From NCBI GenBank assembly GCA_009926625.1, contig RFON01000002.1:62001-126000 (forward strand): a stretch of 64,000 nucleotides of DNA, written 5' to 3'. Made by a program: the position numbers and the translations under genes. Shown piece after piece: positions 34,134 to 42,747 of the stretch. The notes below the pieces were generated by a model. The model saw only the letters and a program-made list of their open reading frames with translations. It did no database searches and was not told where the DNA came from. The number at the start of each line of letters is the position of its first letter. Position 1 is the stretch's first letter. Source of the stretch: Planctomycetota bacterium. Its GTDB lineage: Bacteria > Planctomycetota > Phycisphaerae > Phycisphaerales > SM1A02.

Positions 34134-35288
34134 ATGAACACCTCATCTGATCGGAAGTCTCGGTGGTCCCTGCTCGCGCTGCTCTCGTTCGCTCCTGTCC
34201 TGTGGGCGGTGGCGGGGCAGACTTCGACTGCGCCAAGCCCATCCAAGTCCGTCGCCGCGCCCCAGGCGGCGCCAGCCGCCGCAGCAGGCGCCGCGCAACA
34301 GCCTCAGAATGCTGCGCTCGAGGCGGCAAAGGCAGAGCAGGCGCGCATGGCGGGATTGATCGCCGCGGTTTCGGGTGGCACCAACATCCCGGTGAACGCA
34401 TGGGCCGACATCATCGAAGCGGACTGCGATGCCCGCGTTGTGACCGACGAGAAGTGGCGAGCAGACATCAAGGCGACAGGACTGCCATGGCGTGTTCGTG
34501 AGAAGATCACGGGCATCGAGATGCTGCTGATTCCCCCAGGTCGGTTCGTGATGGGCATGAGCGTGGGCGATGCAGATGCCAGCGCCGACGAGCGCCCGTC
34601 ACACGAGGTGATCCTGACAAAGCCCTTCTATCTCGGGCGCACGGAAGTCACGCAGGAGCAGTGGACTCGCATCATGGGCTGGAACGAGAGCTACTTCCAG
34701 GACTTCAACTTTGAGGCGATCCCCGCAGAGGACCGCGAGCGGCGGGTGCTTGAGTTGATCGAAGCGGGGTACACGCGTCAGCAGGCGGAAGAGAAACTTG
34801 GCCCCGTGTTGATGAACAAGGTTGAGACGGCGACATGGCCGGTGGAGACGGTGCAGCCCGACTCGATCGAATTGTTCCTCAGCAAGGCAGCCCTTCGCCT
34901 GCCGACGGAAGCGGAGTGGGAGTTCGCGTGTCGCGCGGGCACAAGCACCTCGCGCTACGGGGAACTCGATGTGATCGCGTGGCACTCAGGCAACTCGGAA
35001 GGCCGCACGCACCCGGTCGGATCCAAACTGCCCAACGGACTCGGGCTCTACGACATGATCGGCAATGTGTGGGAATGGTGTTCGGATTGGTACGGGAGCG
35101 ACTACTACAGGAACTGCGAACTCGGTGCGACCGATCCGAAGGGGCCAGGTCCAGTCCCATTCCGTGTTCTTCGTGGCGGTTCGTGGGACCATCAGGCAGA
35201 CAAGTGCCGAGGGTCGTTTCGCCTCAATCACTTCATGGGCGATCCGCGAGTCACGGACTTCGGCTTTCGGGTTGCGCGCACCCCCTGA
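34134..35288 (+). CDS. FGE-fold (SUMF1-like) exported protein 3
   Basis: A 384-residue paralogue, closest to protein 2 in its core (GIEMLLIPPGRFVMGMSVGD, KPFYLGRTEVTQEQW, LPTEAEWEFACRAGT, MIGNVWEWCSDWYGSDYY, RGGSWDHQADKCRGSFR). The N-terminus holds a signal or anchor helix and an Ala/Pro/Gln-rich linker of about 60 residues. A GGAGG ribosome site precedes the ATG. The stop codon overlaps the porin start (TGATG), so the two are coupled. Role unknown. Confidence 0.85.
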   Translation: MNTSSDRKSRWSLLALLSFAPVLWAVAGQTSTAPSPSKSVAAPQAAPAAAAGAAQQPQNAALEAAKAEQARMAGLIAAVSGGTNIPVNAWADIIEADCDARVVTDEKWRADIKATGLPWRVREKITGIEMLLIPPGRFVMGMSVGDADASADERPSHEVILTKPFYLGRTEVTQEQWTRIMGWNESYFQDFNFEAIPAEDRERRVLELIEAGYTRQQAEEKLGPVLMNKVETATWPVETVQPDSIELFLSKAALRLPTEAEWEFACRAGTSTSRYGELDVIAWHSGNSEGRTHPVGSKLPNGLGLYDMIGNVWEWCSDWYGSDYYRNCELGATDPKGPGPVPFRVLRGGSWDHQADKCRGSFRLNHFMGDPRVTDFGFRVARTP

Positions 35289-36847
35289 TGAACTCTGCCG
35301 CGACCCTGACGCTGTTCGCTTCGCTGAGCATCTGCGCGCTCGCTTCGGCGATGCCCCAGTCCTCCTCGACCGCGCAGTCGCCACCTGTCGATCCCGCGGA
35401 GTTGCAGCGTGCCATTCGGGAAATCGAGGCGCTGCGCTCGCGCATGGAGGCGCTCGAGTCGCGTCATCGCACGGATTTGGAGGCGATGGAGCGGAAACAT
35501 GATGCGGAGTTGACGGCACTGCGCAACTCGCAAGGCGACCGATGGCTTTCGCAGGAGCGCGCCGCGGAGATTCGGGAGGCCGTCCGCGAAGTCATGGCTG
35601 ATGCCGCTGCTCGCGGACAGTTGCAGACCAACGGTGTGCAGGCGCAATTGGAGAACGGCAACTTCGCCCTGCGTTCCGAGGACGGGAACTTCCTCCTCAA
35701 CATCGGTGGGCAGATCCAGGCGCGGTACTCCTACAACTATCAGGGACCGCAGAATCAGGCACCATCGGAGCCAGCGGAATACAACCTTTACGGGCTCGGA
35801 CTTCGACGAGTGCAGCTCATTTTTCGCGGGCATGTCCTTGATCCAAGCTGGACCTACCGGATCCAGATCAACTTCAGTCAGAACAATCCGACCTATCAAG
35901 GGCCGAATGTGTTCCAGCAAACGATCAACGGCGCAGTCCTTGACATGGCGTACATCCGCAAGGACCTCGGGGACGGTTTCGGCGTCGTGGTCGGGCAGTG
36001 GCGATCGCAGTACAACTACGAGGAACTGGTTTCATCGCGGCACCAACAGTTCGTCGAGCGATCCATGCTGTCGCAGTACTTCACCACCAAGTTCATCCAA
36101 GGCATTCAACTGGAGTACGGCAATGACTCATGGCGCACATGGCTGAACACGAGCGATGGCGGCGGGAACAGGAACCTTGGTATCGCGGGCGTGAACCAGA
36201 CCGTGGAGTGGGCATTTGCTGGACGGGCTCAGTACAAGTTCGCGGGCGAGTGGGATGACCTGCACCGCTACTACGCGCCTCGTGGGACACCGCTCGGCGT
36301 GATGGTGGGTGCGGCGTTCAATTGGCAGCGAGGGCAATCGGAGGGCGGCGCGAACGCATTCAATGGCGACTTCATCGGCAACTCTCCAGGTGTCAATTTC
36401 TCTTGGACCGCTGATACGGCTTGGCGGTTTGATGGACTCAGCCTGTCCGCAGCGATCCTCGGCAACCACTACTACGATCGTCCTGGAGGTGTGGCGGCGC
36501 TCGAGTCGATTGGCGGGGTGTTGCAAGGCGGATACTTCCTCAGCAAGGATGTCGAACTGACCGCGCGCTGGGAGTACCTGAATGTGTCAGGTGGCACCGC
36601 TTCCGACTACACCAATCCATCCGCGTCGAACGCGCAGCACTTCTCGATCTACACCGCTGGTTTCAATTGGTACCTCGGTGGTGAGTGGGTGAAGTTCAAC
36701 ATGGATGCAGGTCTGACGGTGGGGGGCATCAACTTCTCCAACGGCGTTTACAACCAGTCGGTGAACAGCGGCGACTTCCGCGCCGACACCACCTCGGGCG
36801 CGACTGGGCAGTTTGTTGCGCGAATGCAACTGGTGTTGATGTTCTGA
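35288..36847 (+). CDS. OprP/OprO-like outer-membrane porin with coiled-coil N-terminus
   Basis: A 519-residue protein. Signal peptide (LTLFASLSICALASA), then a coiled coil (LQRAIREIEALRSRMEALESRH) and a beta-barrel with alternating aromatic strands. The FALRSEDGNFLLNIGGQIQARYSYNY segment and LGLRRVQLIFRGHVLDPSWTYRIQINFS are hallmarks of the phosphate-selective porin O/P family, and the last residue is Phe, as usual for barrel proteins. It is coupled to the third FGE-fold gene. It implies a true outer membrane. The solute is not certain. Confidence 0.85.
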   Translation: MNSAATLTLFASLSICALASAMPQSSSTAQSPPVDPAELQRAIREIEALRSRMEALESRHRTDLEAMERKHDAELTALRNSQGDRWLSQERAAEIREAVREVMADAAARGQLQTNGVQAQLENGNFALRSEDGNFLLNIGGQIQARYSYNYQGPQNQAPSEPAEYNLYGLGLRRVQLIFRGHVLDPSWTYRIQINFSQNNPTYQGPNVFQQTINGAVLDMAYIRKDLGDGFGVVVGQWRSQYNYEELVSSRHQQFVERSMLSQYFTTKFIQGIQLEYGNDSWRTWLNTSDGGGNRNLGIAGVNQTVEWAFAGRAQYKFAGEWDDLHRYYAPRGTPLGVMVGAAFNWQRGQSEGGANAFNGDFIGNSPGVNFSWTADTAWRFDGLSLSAAILGNHYYDRPGGVAALESIGGVLQGGYFLSKDVELTARWEYLNVSGGTASDYTNPSASNAQHFSIYTAGFNWYLGGEWVKFNMDAGLTVGGINFSNGVYNQSVNSGDFRADTTSGATGQFVARMQLVLMF

Positions 36848-36858
36848 TCGAGGCTGCC

Positions 36859-37902
36859 TCAGCGAACGGGCACAACCTTGTAGGGTCGCTTGAGGAAGTC
36901 GCTCCACTCCTTGCCGATGACACCAAGTGGAACGATGTCGCCATCATTCGTGGCATCGATGCTCGCGGCCTCGGCGAGCACATAGGTTCGCCCTTCATGC
37001 TCGATGGTGCGGTCACCCTGCTTGGTGGGGACTCGGATGCCGAGGATCGCATGTCCAGATCCGTCCTTCATCTGCAGTGTCACGACGGCGCATTCCGCGA
37101 GGCAAGCCGCGCGCAGCAGTGATGCCATGAGCACGGACTTCGAGTCGCAGTCGCCTCCGCGCAGCAGCGTCAGCAGCGGTGTACGCAGGCCGCAGCGATC
37201 CTTGCCATCCGGAAGTTCGGGAATCGTTTCATAGGGGATCGCCTGGATGAAGCGGAACACCGCTTCGACGCGGTCTCGCACCGTCGCTGGGCGCGTCCCG
37301 CCGCGCTCCGCAAGGACGCGGTCGGTCTCCTTCAGCACGGCTTGCGCCACCGGGTTGATGTCGGCGCGGCATGTGTCGATCAGCCACTGGAAGTCCGGCT
37401 CGAGCACGCCCACCTGCGCATCGTTCGTTGGCAAGAGGCGGAGTCCATGGTGCGCGAGCTTTTCCTGCTCAAGCCGCTCGAGCCGCTTGCCCTCGGCTTC
37501 GGATCGGTAGGAGTACTGGAGCGCATCCATCGGAGCGCCAAAGTGCTGCTCGACCGCCTCCGCGCGCGCGACATCGATGCGAACCGAAACTTGGAAGCGC
37601 CATGGTTCGATGGATGGATCGCGCAGCCGACGGCCGTTCTCGTACACGATCGCTGGGGTTCCATCCGCCCAGGCAATGGAGTGCCGCACGATGCGCGGCG
37701 ATACGGTCGGCAGGTCAGTCGGCGTCCGAAGCCATGCCTCGAATGCAGCGTTCGAGGGCGGTGATGAGCCCGTCGCGCGATCGCGGTCCGCTGCGCTCGC
37801 AAGCAGGGGCGCGCACAGCACAGCGATCCAGAGGGCTCGCCGTGGTCGCGCGTGTGCAGAACTCTTGTGCAGATCGCGCACTGCAAGTGGAAACTGCATC
37901 AT
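36859..37902 (-). CDS. Transglutaminase-like exported protein
   Basis: A 347-residue protein with a signal peptide (RALWIAVLCAPLLASAAD). The core carries a papain-type triad: Cys in LLRGGDCDSKSVLMASLL, His in DGSGHAILGIRV and probably Asp in ASIDATNDGD. Such transglutaminase-like proteins cleave or cross-link peptides; the substrate is unknown. The Cys-rich ends (TCRADIN, KDRCGLRT) may form disulfides. It diverges from the FG-GAP protein. Confidence 0.8.
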   Translation of the reverse strand: MMQFPLAVRDLHKSSAHARPRRALWIAVLCAPLLASAADRDRATGSSPPSNAAFEAWLRTPTDLPTVSPRIVRHSIAWADGTPAIVYENGRRLRDPSIEPWRFQVSVRIDVARAEAVEQHFGAPMDALQYSYRSEAEGKRLERLEQEKLAHHGLRLLPTNDAQVGVLEPDFQWLIDTCRADINPVAQAVLKETDRVLAERGGTRPATVRDRVEAVFRFIQAIPYETIPELPDGKDRCGLRTPLLTLLRGGDCDSKSVLMASLLRAACLAECAVVTLQMKDGSGHAILGIRVPTKQGDRTIEHEGRTYVLAEAASIDATNDGDIVPLGVIGKEWSDFLKRPYKVVPVR

Positions 37903-37922
37903 TCAAGGATACGCTTCGATCC

Positions 37923-40223
37923 GTGAAGACGATGCAAACCGCCGCCCAACTGGTGCCTCTTTGGGCTCTCGCACTCGCGGGCACATCGTCGCTGGTGGAG
38001 CCGCTGCATGCGGACATCATGCTTGCGAACGCCGTTTCGTTCCCGCTCGATCCGCTTGCATACCCGACGCATGTCGCGGTGAAGGACATCGACGGCAACG
38101 GTGTGGTCGACTTGGTGATCACCTGCCGCGATGCGGAGGGACGCATGGCAATCGTGCGTGGGATCGGTGGCGGAGTGTTTGGACCTGTCGAAGTCATTCC
38201 GCTCGAGATGCAAACCGATTGGTGCGATGTGGTCGACGGCGATGGCGACGGGATCCTTGACATCTTCGCTGCGGTGCGCAGCGGATGGGGTCGGGTCGCG
38301 TTCCTGAAGGGTCATGGAGACGGAACATTTGATCCCCCAGTGACCACAACTGCAGGCCGAAGCGGTGCAGGCTTGGTTGCCCGTGACTTCAGCGGTGATG
38401 GTCGGATCGATGTGGCCATGGCGAACTACACATCGGGCAGCGTGGGTTGGTGGCATGGAACGGGTGACGGTGGGCTGATCGAGCGAGGGCATGAGCTTGT
38501 CACGCCTTGGTCCGTGTCCATTCCTTACCCGTTTCATGTTGCGAGCGGCGATGTCGATGGCGACGGCGATGTGGACTTGGCGTGCAGCGCGACGGGTTCG
38601 ACTCGTTTGGTGATTCATCGAAACGCCGGCAGCGGCAACTTCGGCGCGGGCGAGGCGTGGGATGTGCCGCCCGTCGGCGAGGAACGCCCGGCAATCGCGA
38701 ACTTGGCGATCGCGGACATCGACGCGGATGGCGATCTGGACATTCTTGCCAACGGACTGCTGCTGATGTCTCCGTCGGTCACGGTGGTCTGGAAGAACGA
38801 CGGGTTGGGCGGCTTTGCAGCGCGCGAGACCCGACCGGCAAACATCGAGGGGTATGCGTGGACCGTGCAGGTCGGCGACCTCGACGGCGATGGTGATTCG
38901 GATGTGCTTGCAGGGTCCGCACTACCTGGTCGACTGACAATTGCCGAAGTCGATGCGCAGAAGGGGGGCGCCTATGTGGCGGTCACCACGAAGTTTGCCG
39001 GCACATTCCTGCGAGACATGACGGTTGCCGACATCGATCAAGACGGAGATTCCGATGTCGTTGCAGTCGACATTGCAACGGCGCGCGTGATGATCTTCCG
39101 AAACGAGACGGGTGGGGTGGCCGGCGACGGCGATGAGGGCGGTTCGACGACCAAGCCCCGATTCGGCAGCGCGCAGGCCGCGGTTGGATGGCTTGCAGCG
39201 TGGGAGGGTTCGCAGGAATTCCTCGCGGGTGACCCTCCCGCCGTGTGCGGGAGTGGCACTGGGCTTTGCGAGGAAGTGCACGAAACACCCGGGTGCGTGC
39301 GCACGCTCTGCTGCGAGGCGGTGTGCGCGTTCAATCCGCTCTGCTGCGAGGTGTCCTGGGATCAGCCGTGCGTTGATGCGGAAGAGGAACTGTGCGACAA
39401 CTTCAACTGCCCGAGTGCCGGCAGCTGCACCGAGTTCCATCCATCGCTTGCCTGTGATGACGAGGCGTGCTGCCTGTTCTTGTGCGACTTCGATCCGTTC
39501 TGCTGCTCATCGATTTGGGATGCGGTCTGCGCGCGCGAGGCCACGATGTATTGCGGCGCATCGGCATGCGACATTGGAAGTGTGCCTGGGGCCATTCAAC
39601 TTCCAGAGGCGTGCTACGCGCACTTGGATGATGGGTGCAACCCCGCCGGCGGGCGCATCGATCCGATGTGCCCGGCCGTGTACGAGTCAACGCTGACGAG
39701 CGATGTGCCAAGGGACACCGATTGGTTCAACCTGTCGGCGCTGCAGCAGGGCTCAGTGCGGGTCAAGTTCGATACGGAGCTTCCGCTGATGGTCGAAGTG
39801 GTGCGCGGGGTGTGTTCTGGCCCGCTGCAGGTGACGCGATTGACCGAAGTGCCGCCGTGTGGAAGTGCGGAGATCGATGTGGCGATCGAGCCGGATCTCT
39901 GGCTGGTGCTTGGTGTGGGCAACAAGGACCGCGTCATTCGAGGGGAGTTCCCGTGCGACCTCACCGATCCGAACGATCCGCCGCCTGGCCCCGACGACCC
40001 GCCGTTCGTCCCTGGATACTTTGGGCTGAACTACCGCGTGGGATTCTCCGTTGGCGGTCCAGCGGGCGACTTGAACGGTGACGGTGTCGTCAGCGGACTC
40101 GACCTGACCGTGCTGCTTGGAGCATGGGGTGCGTCGGGCAACGCCGACCTGAACGGGGACGGAGTCGTGGGAGGGATCGACTTGACGATCCTTCTCTCGA
40201 ACTGGGGTTCCGTCGGCGGCTGA
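37923..40223 (+). CDS. Secreted FG-GAP repeat protein with Cys-rich modules and dockerin-like tail
   Basis: About 766 residues. Signal peptide, then seven or so FG-GAP/VCBS-like repeats with calcium loops (VKDIDGNGVVDLVI, DGDGDGILDIFAA, GDVDGDGDVDLACS, LDGDGDSDVL), probably a beta propeller. Residues 449-491 and 502-544 are two equal-length Cys-rich modules with matching spacing. The end has the calcium-loop pair GDLNGDGVVSGLDLTVLLGAWG and ADLNGDGVVGGIDLTILLSNWG. The GTG at 37923 gives the best n-region; ATG 37932 is possible. A large surface or extracellular protein. Confidence 0.8.
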   Translation: MKTMQTAAQLVPLWALALAGTSSLVEPLHADIMLANAVSFPLDPLAYPTHVAVKDIDGNGVVDLVITCRDAEGRMAIVRGIGGGVFGPVEVIPLEMQTDWCDVVDGDGDGILDIFAAVRSGWGRVAFLKGHGDGTFDPPVTTTAGRSGAGLVARDFSGDGRIDVAMANYTSGSVGWWHGTGDGGLIERGHELVTPWSVSIPYPFHVASGDVDGDGDVDLACSATGSTRLVIHRNAGSGNFGAGEAWDVPPVGEERPAIANLAIADIDADGDLDILANGLLLMSPSVTVVWKNDGLGGFAARETRPANIEGYAWTVQVGDLDGDGDSDVLAGSALPGRLTIAEVDAQKGGAYVAVTTKFAGTFLRDMTVADIDQDGDSDVVAVDIATARVMIFRNETGGVAGDGDEGGSTTKPRFGSAQAAVGWLAAWEGSQEFLAGDPPAVCGSGTGLCEEVHETPGCVRTLCCEAVCAFNPLCCEVSWDQPCVDAEEELCDNFNCPSAGSCTEFHPSLACDDEACCLFLCDFDPFCCSSIWDAVCAREATMYCGASACDIGSVPGAIQLPEACYAHLDDGCNPAGGRIDPMCPAVYESTLTSDVPRDTDWFNLSALQQGSVRVKFDTELPLMVEVVRGVCSGPLQVTRLTEVPPCGSAEIDVAIEPDLWLVLGVGNKDRVIRGEFPCDLTDPNDPPPGPDDPPFVPGYFGLNYRVGFSVGGPAGDLNGDGVVSGLDLTVLLGAWGASGNADLNGDGVVGGIDLTILLSNWGSVGG

Positions 40224-40231
40224 GTGTCCCG

Positions 40232-40555
40232 TCAGGTGCCGTTGGCAACGGCTTCGAACGCCGTCCGCAGGCAGCGTTCCATTTCGCTTCGGATCTCCTG
40301 GTCGCCGACCGTGATCCCCTTGGACTTGAGGTCCGCGGCGAGTTTCGCGGCAACATCAGCGTCGCCCACCTTCCGCAGATCATGGGCCGTGAGTTCCTGG
40401 GCGTATGCATCGATGCCCGCGGAATCGAGCTTTGCCTTGCCCCCGAACCATTCGGCCAGCAGTTTGTTGCGCCGCGCCTCTGCCCTGAACCGCTTCTCTG
40501 CATCGAATGCGAACTTGGACTCGAAACCTTCTTCGCGCTTGGAGAAGCCGCTCAT
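40232..40555 (-). CDS. DUF1476 protein (F1-ATPase zeta-like)
   Basis: A 107-residue protein: SKREEGFESKFAFDAEKRFRAEARRNKLLAEWF, then AYAQELTAHDLRKVGDADVAAKLAADL and a C-terminal helix. This matches DUF1476, whose Paracoccus member is the zeta subunit that inhibits F1Fo-ATPase. DUF1476 is best known from alphaproteobacteria. A perfect AGGAGG lies 5-6 bases before the ATG at 40555, so translation should be strong. ATP-synthase genes are not in the window. Confidence 0.82.
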   Translation of the reverse strand: MSGFSKREEGFESKFAFDAEKRFRAEARRNKLLAEWFGGKAKLDSAGIDAYAQELTAHDLRKVGDADVAAKLAADLKSKGITVGDQEIRSEMERCLRTAFEAVANGT

Positions 40556-40654
40556 CAGAACCTCCTTTGGGGCAACGGAGTGTAACGAACGCACTCGACC
40601 CGCGCGGGGGAGGGGCGTTCGAGCACATTGCTGCAGTCGTCGCCCCAAATGAAA

Positions 40655-40685
40655 AACTGGCTAGGGCACACTGCCCTAGCCAGTT
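40655..40685 (-). terminator. Strong intrinsic terminator of the small membrane protein gene
   Basis: A perfect 14-bp inverted repeat with arm AACTGGCTAGGGCA and a 3-base loop. On the minus strand it is followed by a TTTTC run. It lies 31 bases after the stop of the small membrane protein, the clearest rho-independent terminator in the window. Confidence 0.88.
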
Positions 40686-40716
40686 GATTGATCACACGGA
40701 ACCCGAAGGATTCGGA

Positions 40717-40956
40717 TCAGGTCGTGGACTGCTTCTTCGTGAACACGGCAATGATCACAAGCAAGGCGATCAGTCCGACGAAGCCACCGTTGCCAAGTTG
40801 ACTGATGAAGCTCGTCAAGTTGGAGGTGATGCTGCCGAAGAATCCAGTGTTCGTGGTACCGAAGATGATCTGCACAAGGACGCCCAAGCCGATGAAGAGC
40901 AGCATGATGTCCATGAGTTCGCGAGCCCAACCCTTGATCCAAGTGAATGCCTGCAT
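40717..40956 (-). CDS. Small two-helix membrane protein
   Basis: A 79-residue protein with two hydrophobic helices (LMDIMLLFIGLGVLVQIIFG and FVGLIALLVIIAVFT), a Thr/Asn/Ser loop between, and a basic end. AGGAG lies 10 bases before the ATG at 40956. It has its own strong terminator and an inverted repeat upstream, so it is a single, probably well-expressed and regulated gene. No family is recognised; a holin, toxin or membrane stress protein is possible. Confidence 0.7.
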   Translation of the reverse strand: MQAFTWIKGWARELMDIMLLFIGLGVLVQIIFGTTNTGFFGSITSNLTSFISQLGNGGFVGLIALLVIIAVFTKKQSTT

Positions 40957-40986
40957 GTCTCGAAGCTCCTGAGGGATTCCTGAACA

Positions 40987-41011
40987 TGGCAGTCGCACCA
41001 TGCAACTGCCA
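40987..41011 (-). promoter_or_regulatory. Inverted repeat upstream of the small membrane protein
   Basis: TGGCAGT and ACTGCCA, 7 bp each, separated by 11 bases, 30-55 bases before the ATG at 40956. A second pair, TTATCGG (41021-41027) and CCGATAA (41070-41076), lies further upstream. Possible operator or RNA hairpin. Confidence 0.4.
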
Positions 41012-41232
41012 ACAAATCACTTATCGGCAAGTCAGCGGTTGACGGGGTGGAAATCTCTGTTCCAGTAGTCCGATAAATTTTGATCATGGTGATGCCAAAG
41101 ACCGAATTGTCCTGTTTTTGGATCACCAATCCACTTTTTGGGCTCTGAACGAATCCGAAAGATTTCTTGAACGCTCCCATGAAGTCTGCGTGGAAGCCCG
41201 ACCGTTTTGATTGATATGCTCCGCCGCCCAAA

Positions 41233-42003
41233 ATGGCATTCGCATCGTCCATGACCCCACTCATTCGCGCTGAAAACCTCTCCAAACGCTTCGGTCACAT
41301 CGAGGCAGTCCGCGGCGTCACCTTGGAGGTTTCTGCTGGCGAAGTCGTCGGATTCCTCGGTCCCAACGGCGCCGGCAAGACGACGACGATGCGGATGATC
41401 ACTGGGTTCCTCGAGCCAACGCAAGGTCAGGTCACGCTGCAGGGTTTCTCACTCGATGCGTCACCCATTCTGGCCAAGCGTGCGTTCGGCTACCTGCCCG
41501 AGGGTGCGCCCGCGTATCCCGACATGAGCGTGCTCGAGTACTTGCAGTTCATCGGGCAGGTGCGCGGATTCGGTGGGAAGGCACTCGATGAGCGCATCGC
41601 CTCGGTGGTTTCGCAGGTGCACTTGGAACGAGTCCAACATCAAACCATCGAGACACTGTCGAAGGGTTTCAAGCGGCGCGTGGGAATTGCCCAGGCGATC
41701 CTGCACGACCCTCCGATCCTGATCATGGATGAACCGACCGACGGGCTCGATCCCAACCAAAAGCACGAGGTGCGTCAATTGATCCGCAGCATGGGTTCAA
41801 CCAAAGCCATCGTGCTGTCGACGCACATCCTTGAGGAGGTCGAGGCGGTGTGCACGCGGGTGATCCTGATCGCCGCAGGCAAGATCGTTTTCGATGGGCG
41901 CCCGCAGGAGTTCGAGGCTCGCGCTCCAGCGTCCGTGCAGCGCAACCGAATGGATCATGTCTTCCGCGAACTGACTTCTGCGGGCGCAGAGGTGCGTTCA
42001 TGA
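41233..42003 (+). CDS. ABC transporter ATPase (GldA-like)
   Basis: A 256-residue ATPase: Walker A VGFLGPNGAGKTTTMRMI, LSKGFKRRVGIAQAIL signature, Walker B PILIMDEPTDGLDP and STHILEEVEAV. It is the usual partner of ABC-2 permeases; the operon resembles the GldA/GldF/GldG set known in gliding Bacteroidetes and common in planctomycetes. The start may be 41233 or 41251. The stop overlaps the permease start by 4 bases. Confidence 0.9.
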   Translation: MAFASSMTPLIRAENLSKRFGHIEAVRGVTLEVSAGEVVGFLGPNGAGKTTTMRMITGFLEPTQGQVTLQGFSLDASPILAKRAFGYLPEGAPAYPDMSVLEYLQFIGQVRGFGGKALDERIASVVSQVHLERVQHQTIETLSKGFKRRVGIAQAILHDPPILIMDEPTDGLDPNQKHEVRQLIRSMGSTKAIVLSTHILEEVEAVCTRVILIAAGKIVFDGRPQEFEARAPASVQRNRMDHVFRELTSAGAEVRS

Positions 42004-42746
42004 GCGGAAGCGTGCAGCCCTGGCGAGCGATCTTCCGCCGCGAGTTCCGTTCGTACTTTGCCACGCCACTCGCGGCGGTGTTCCTCGTCGTGTTCCTCTT
42101 CCTTGCGGGGATATTCACCTTCTCGCTCGGCGGCTTGTATGAACGCGGGCAGGCGGACCTTCGTCCGTTCTTCGACTTCGCGCCATGGCTCCTGCTGTTT
42201 CTCGCGCCTGCCGTGTCGATGCGGCTCTGGGCGGAGGAGCGTCGCCTCGGCACGATCGAAGTGTTGACGACCCTGCCGCTGCCGGTGTGGCAAGCGGTGC
42301 TTGGAAAGTTCCTCGCCGCGTGGGCGTTCAGCGTCATGGCGATCGTGTTGACGGTGCCACTGTGGATGACCGTGTCGTGGCTCGGCGATCCAGACCAGGG
42401 AATGATCGTCGCGGGCTATGTGGCGACAGCGCTCATGTCGGGATTGTTCTTGGCGCTCGGAGGAGTGGTCTCCGCGCTGACGAAGAATCAGGTGATCGCC
42501 TTCGTGGTGACCGTGGTGGCGTGCTTCCTGCTGATGGTGAGCGGGTTTCCCGTCGTGCTGGATTTCCTTCGAGGCTGGGCGCTGCCAAGCGTGGTCGATG
42601 CCGTGGCAAGCCTCAGCACGCTGACGCATTTCGCCAGTCTCACGCGCGGCGTCCTCGATCTCCGCGATGTTGCGTACTTCATCGTCGGGATCGCCGTGCT
42701 GGTGCTCGCGACCACGTTCCTGATCGACTGGAAGAAGAGTGCCTGA
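42000..42746 (+). CDS. ABC-2 type permease (GldF-like)
   Basis: A 248-residue protein with six membrane helices, including FRSYFATPLAAVFLVVFLFLAGIF, LRPFFDFAPWLLLFLAPAVSMRLWAEERRLGTIEVLTTLP (the conserved ABC-2 re-entrant/E-loop region) and the closing VAYFIVGIAVLVLATTFLI. It works with the ATPase just upstream. Substrate unknown. Confidence 0.88.
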   Translation: MSGSVQPWRAIFRREFRSYFATPLAAVFLVVFLFLAGIFTFSLGGLYERGQADLRPFFDFAPWLLLFLAPAVSMRLWAEERRLGTIEVLTTLPLPVWQAVLGKFLAAWAFSVMAIVLTVPLWMTVSWLGDPDQGMIVAGYVATALMSGLFLALGGVVSALTKNQVIAFVVTVVACFLLMVSGFPVVLDFLRGWALPSVVDAVASLSTLTHFASLTRGVLDLRDVAYFIVGIAVLVLATTFLIDWKKSA

Positions 42747-42747
42747 C

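Noticed and set aside
40815-41285. Minus-strand frame upstream of and across the small membrane protein
   Set aside because: Its second half is a frame-shadow of the membrane protein and it has no ribosome site; the first part is AT-richer and intergenic in character.
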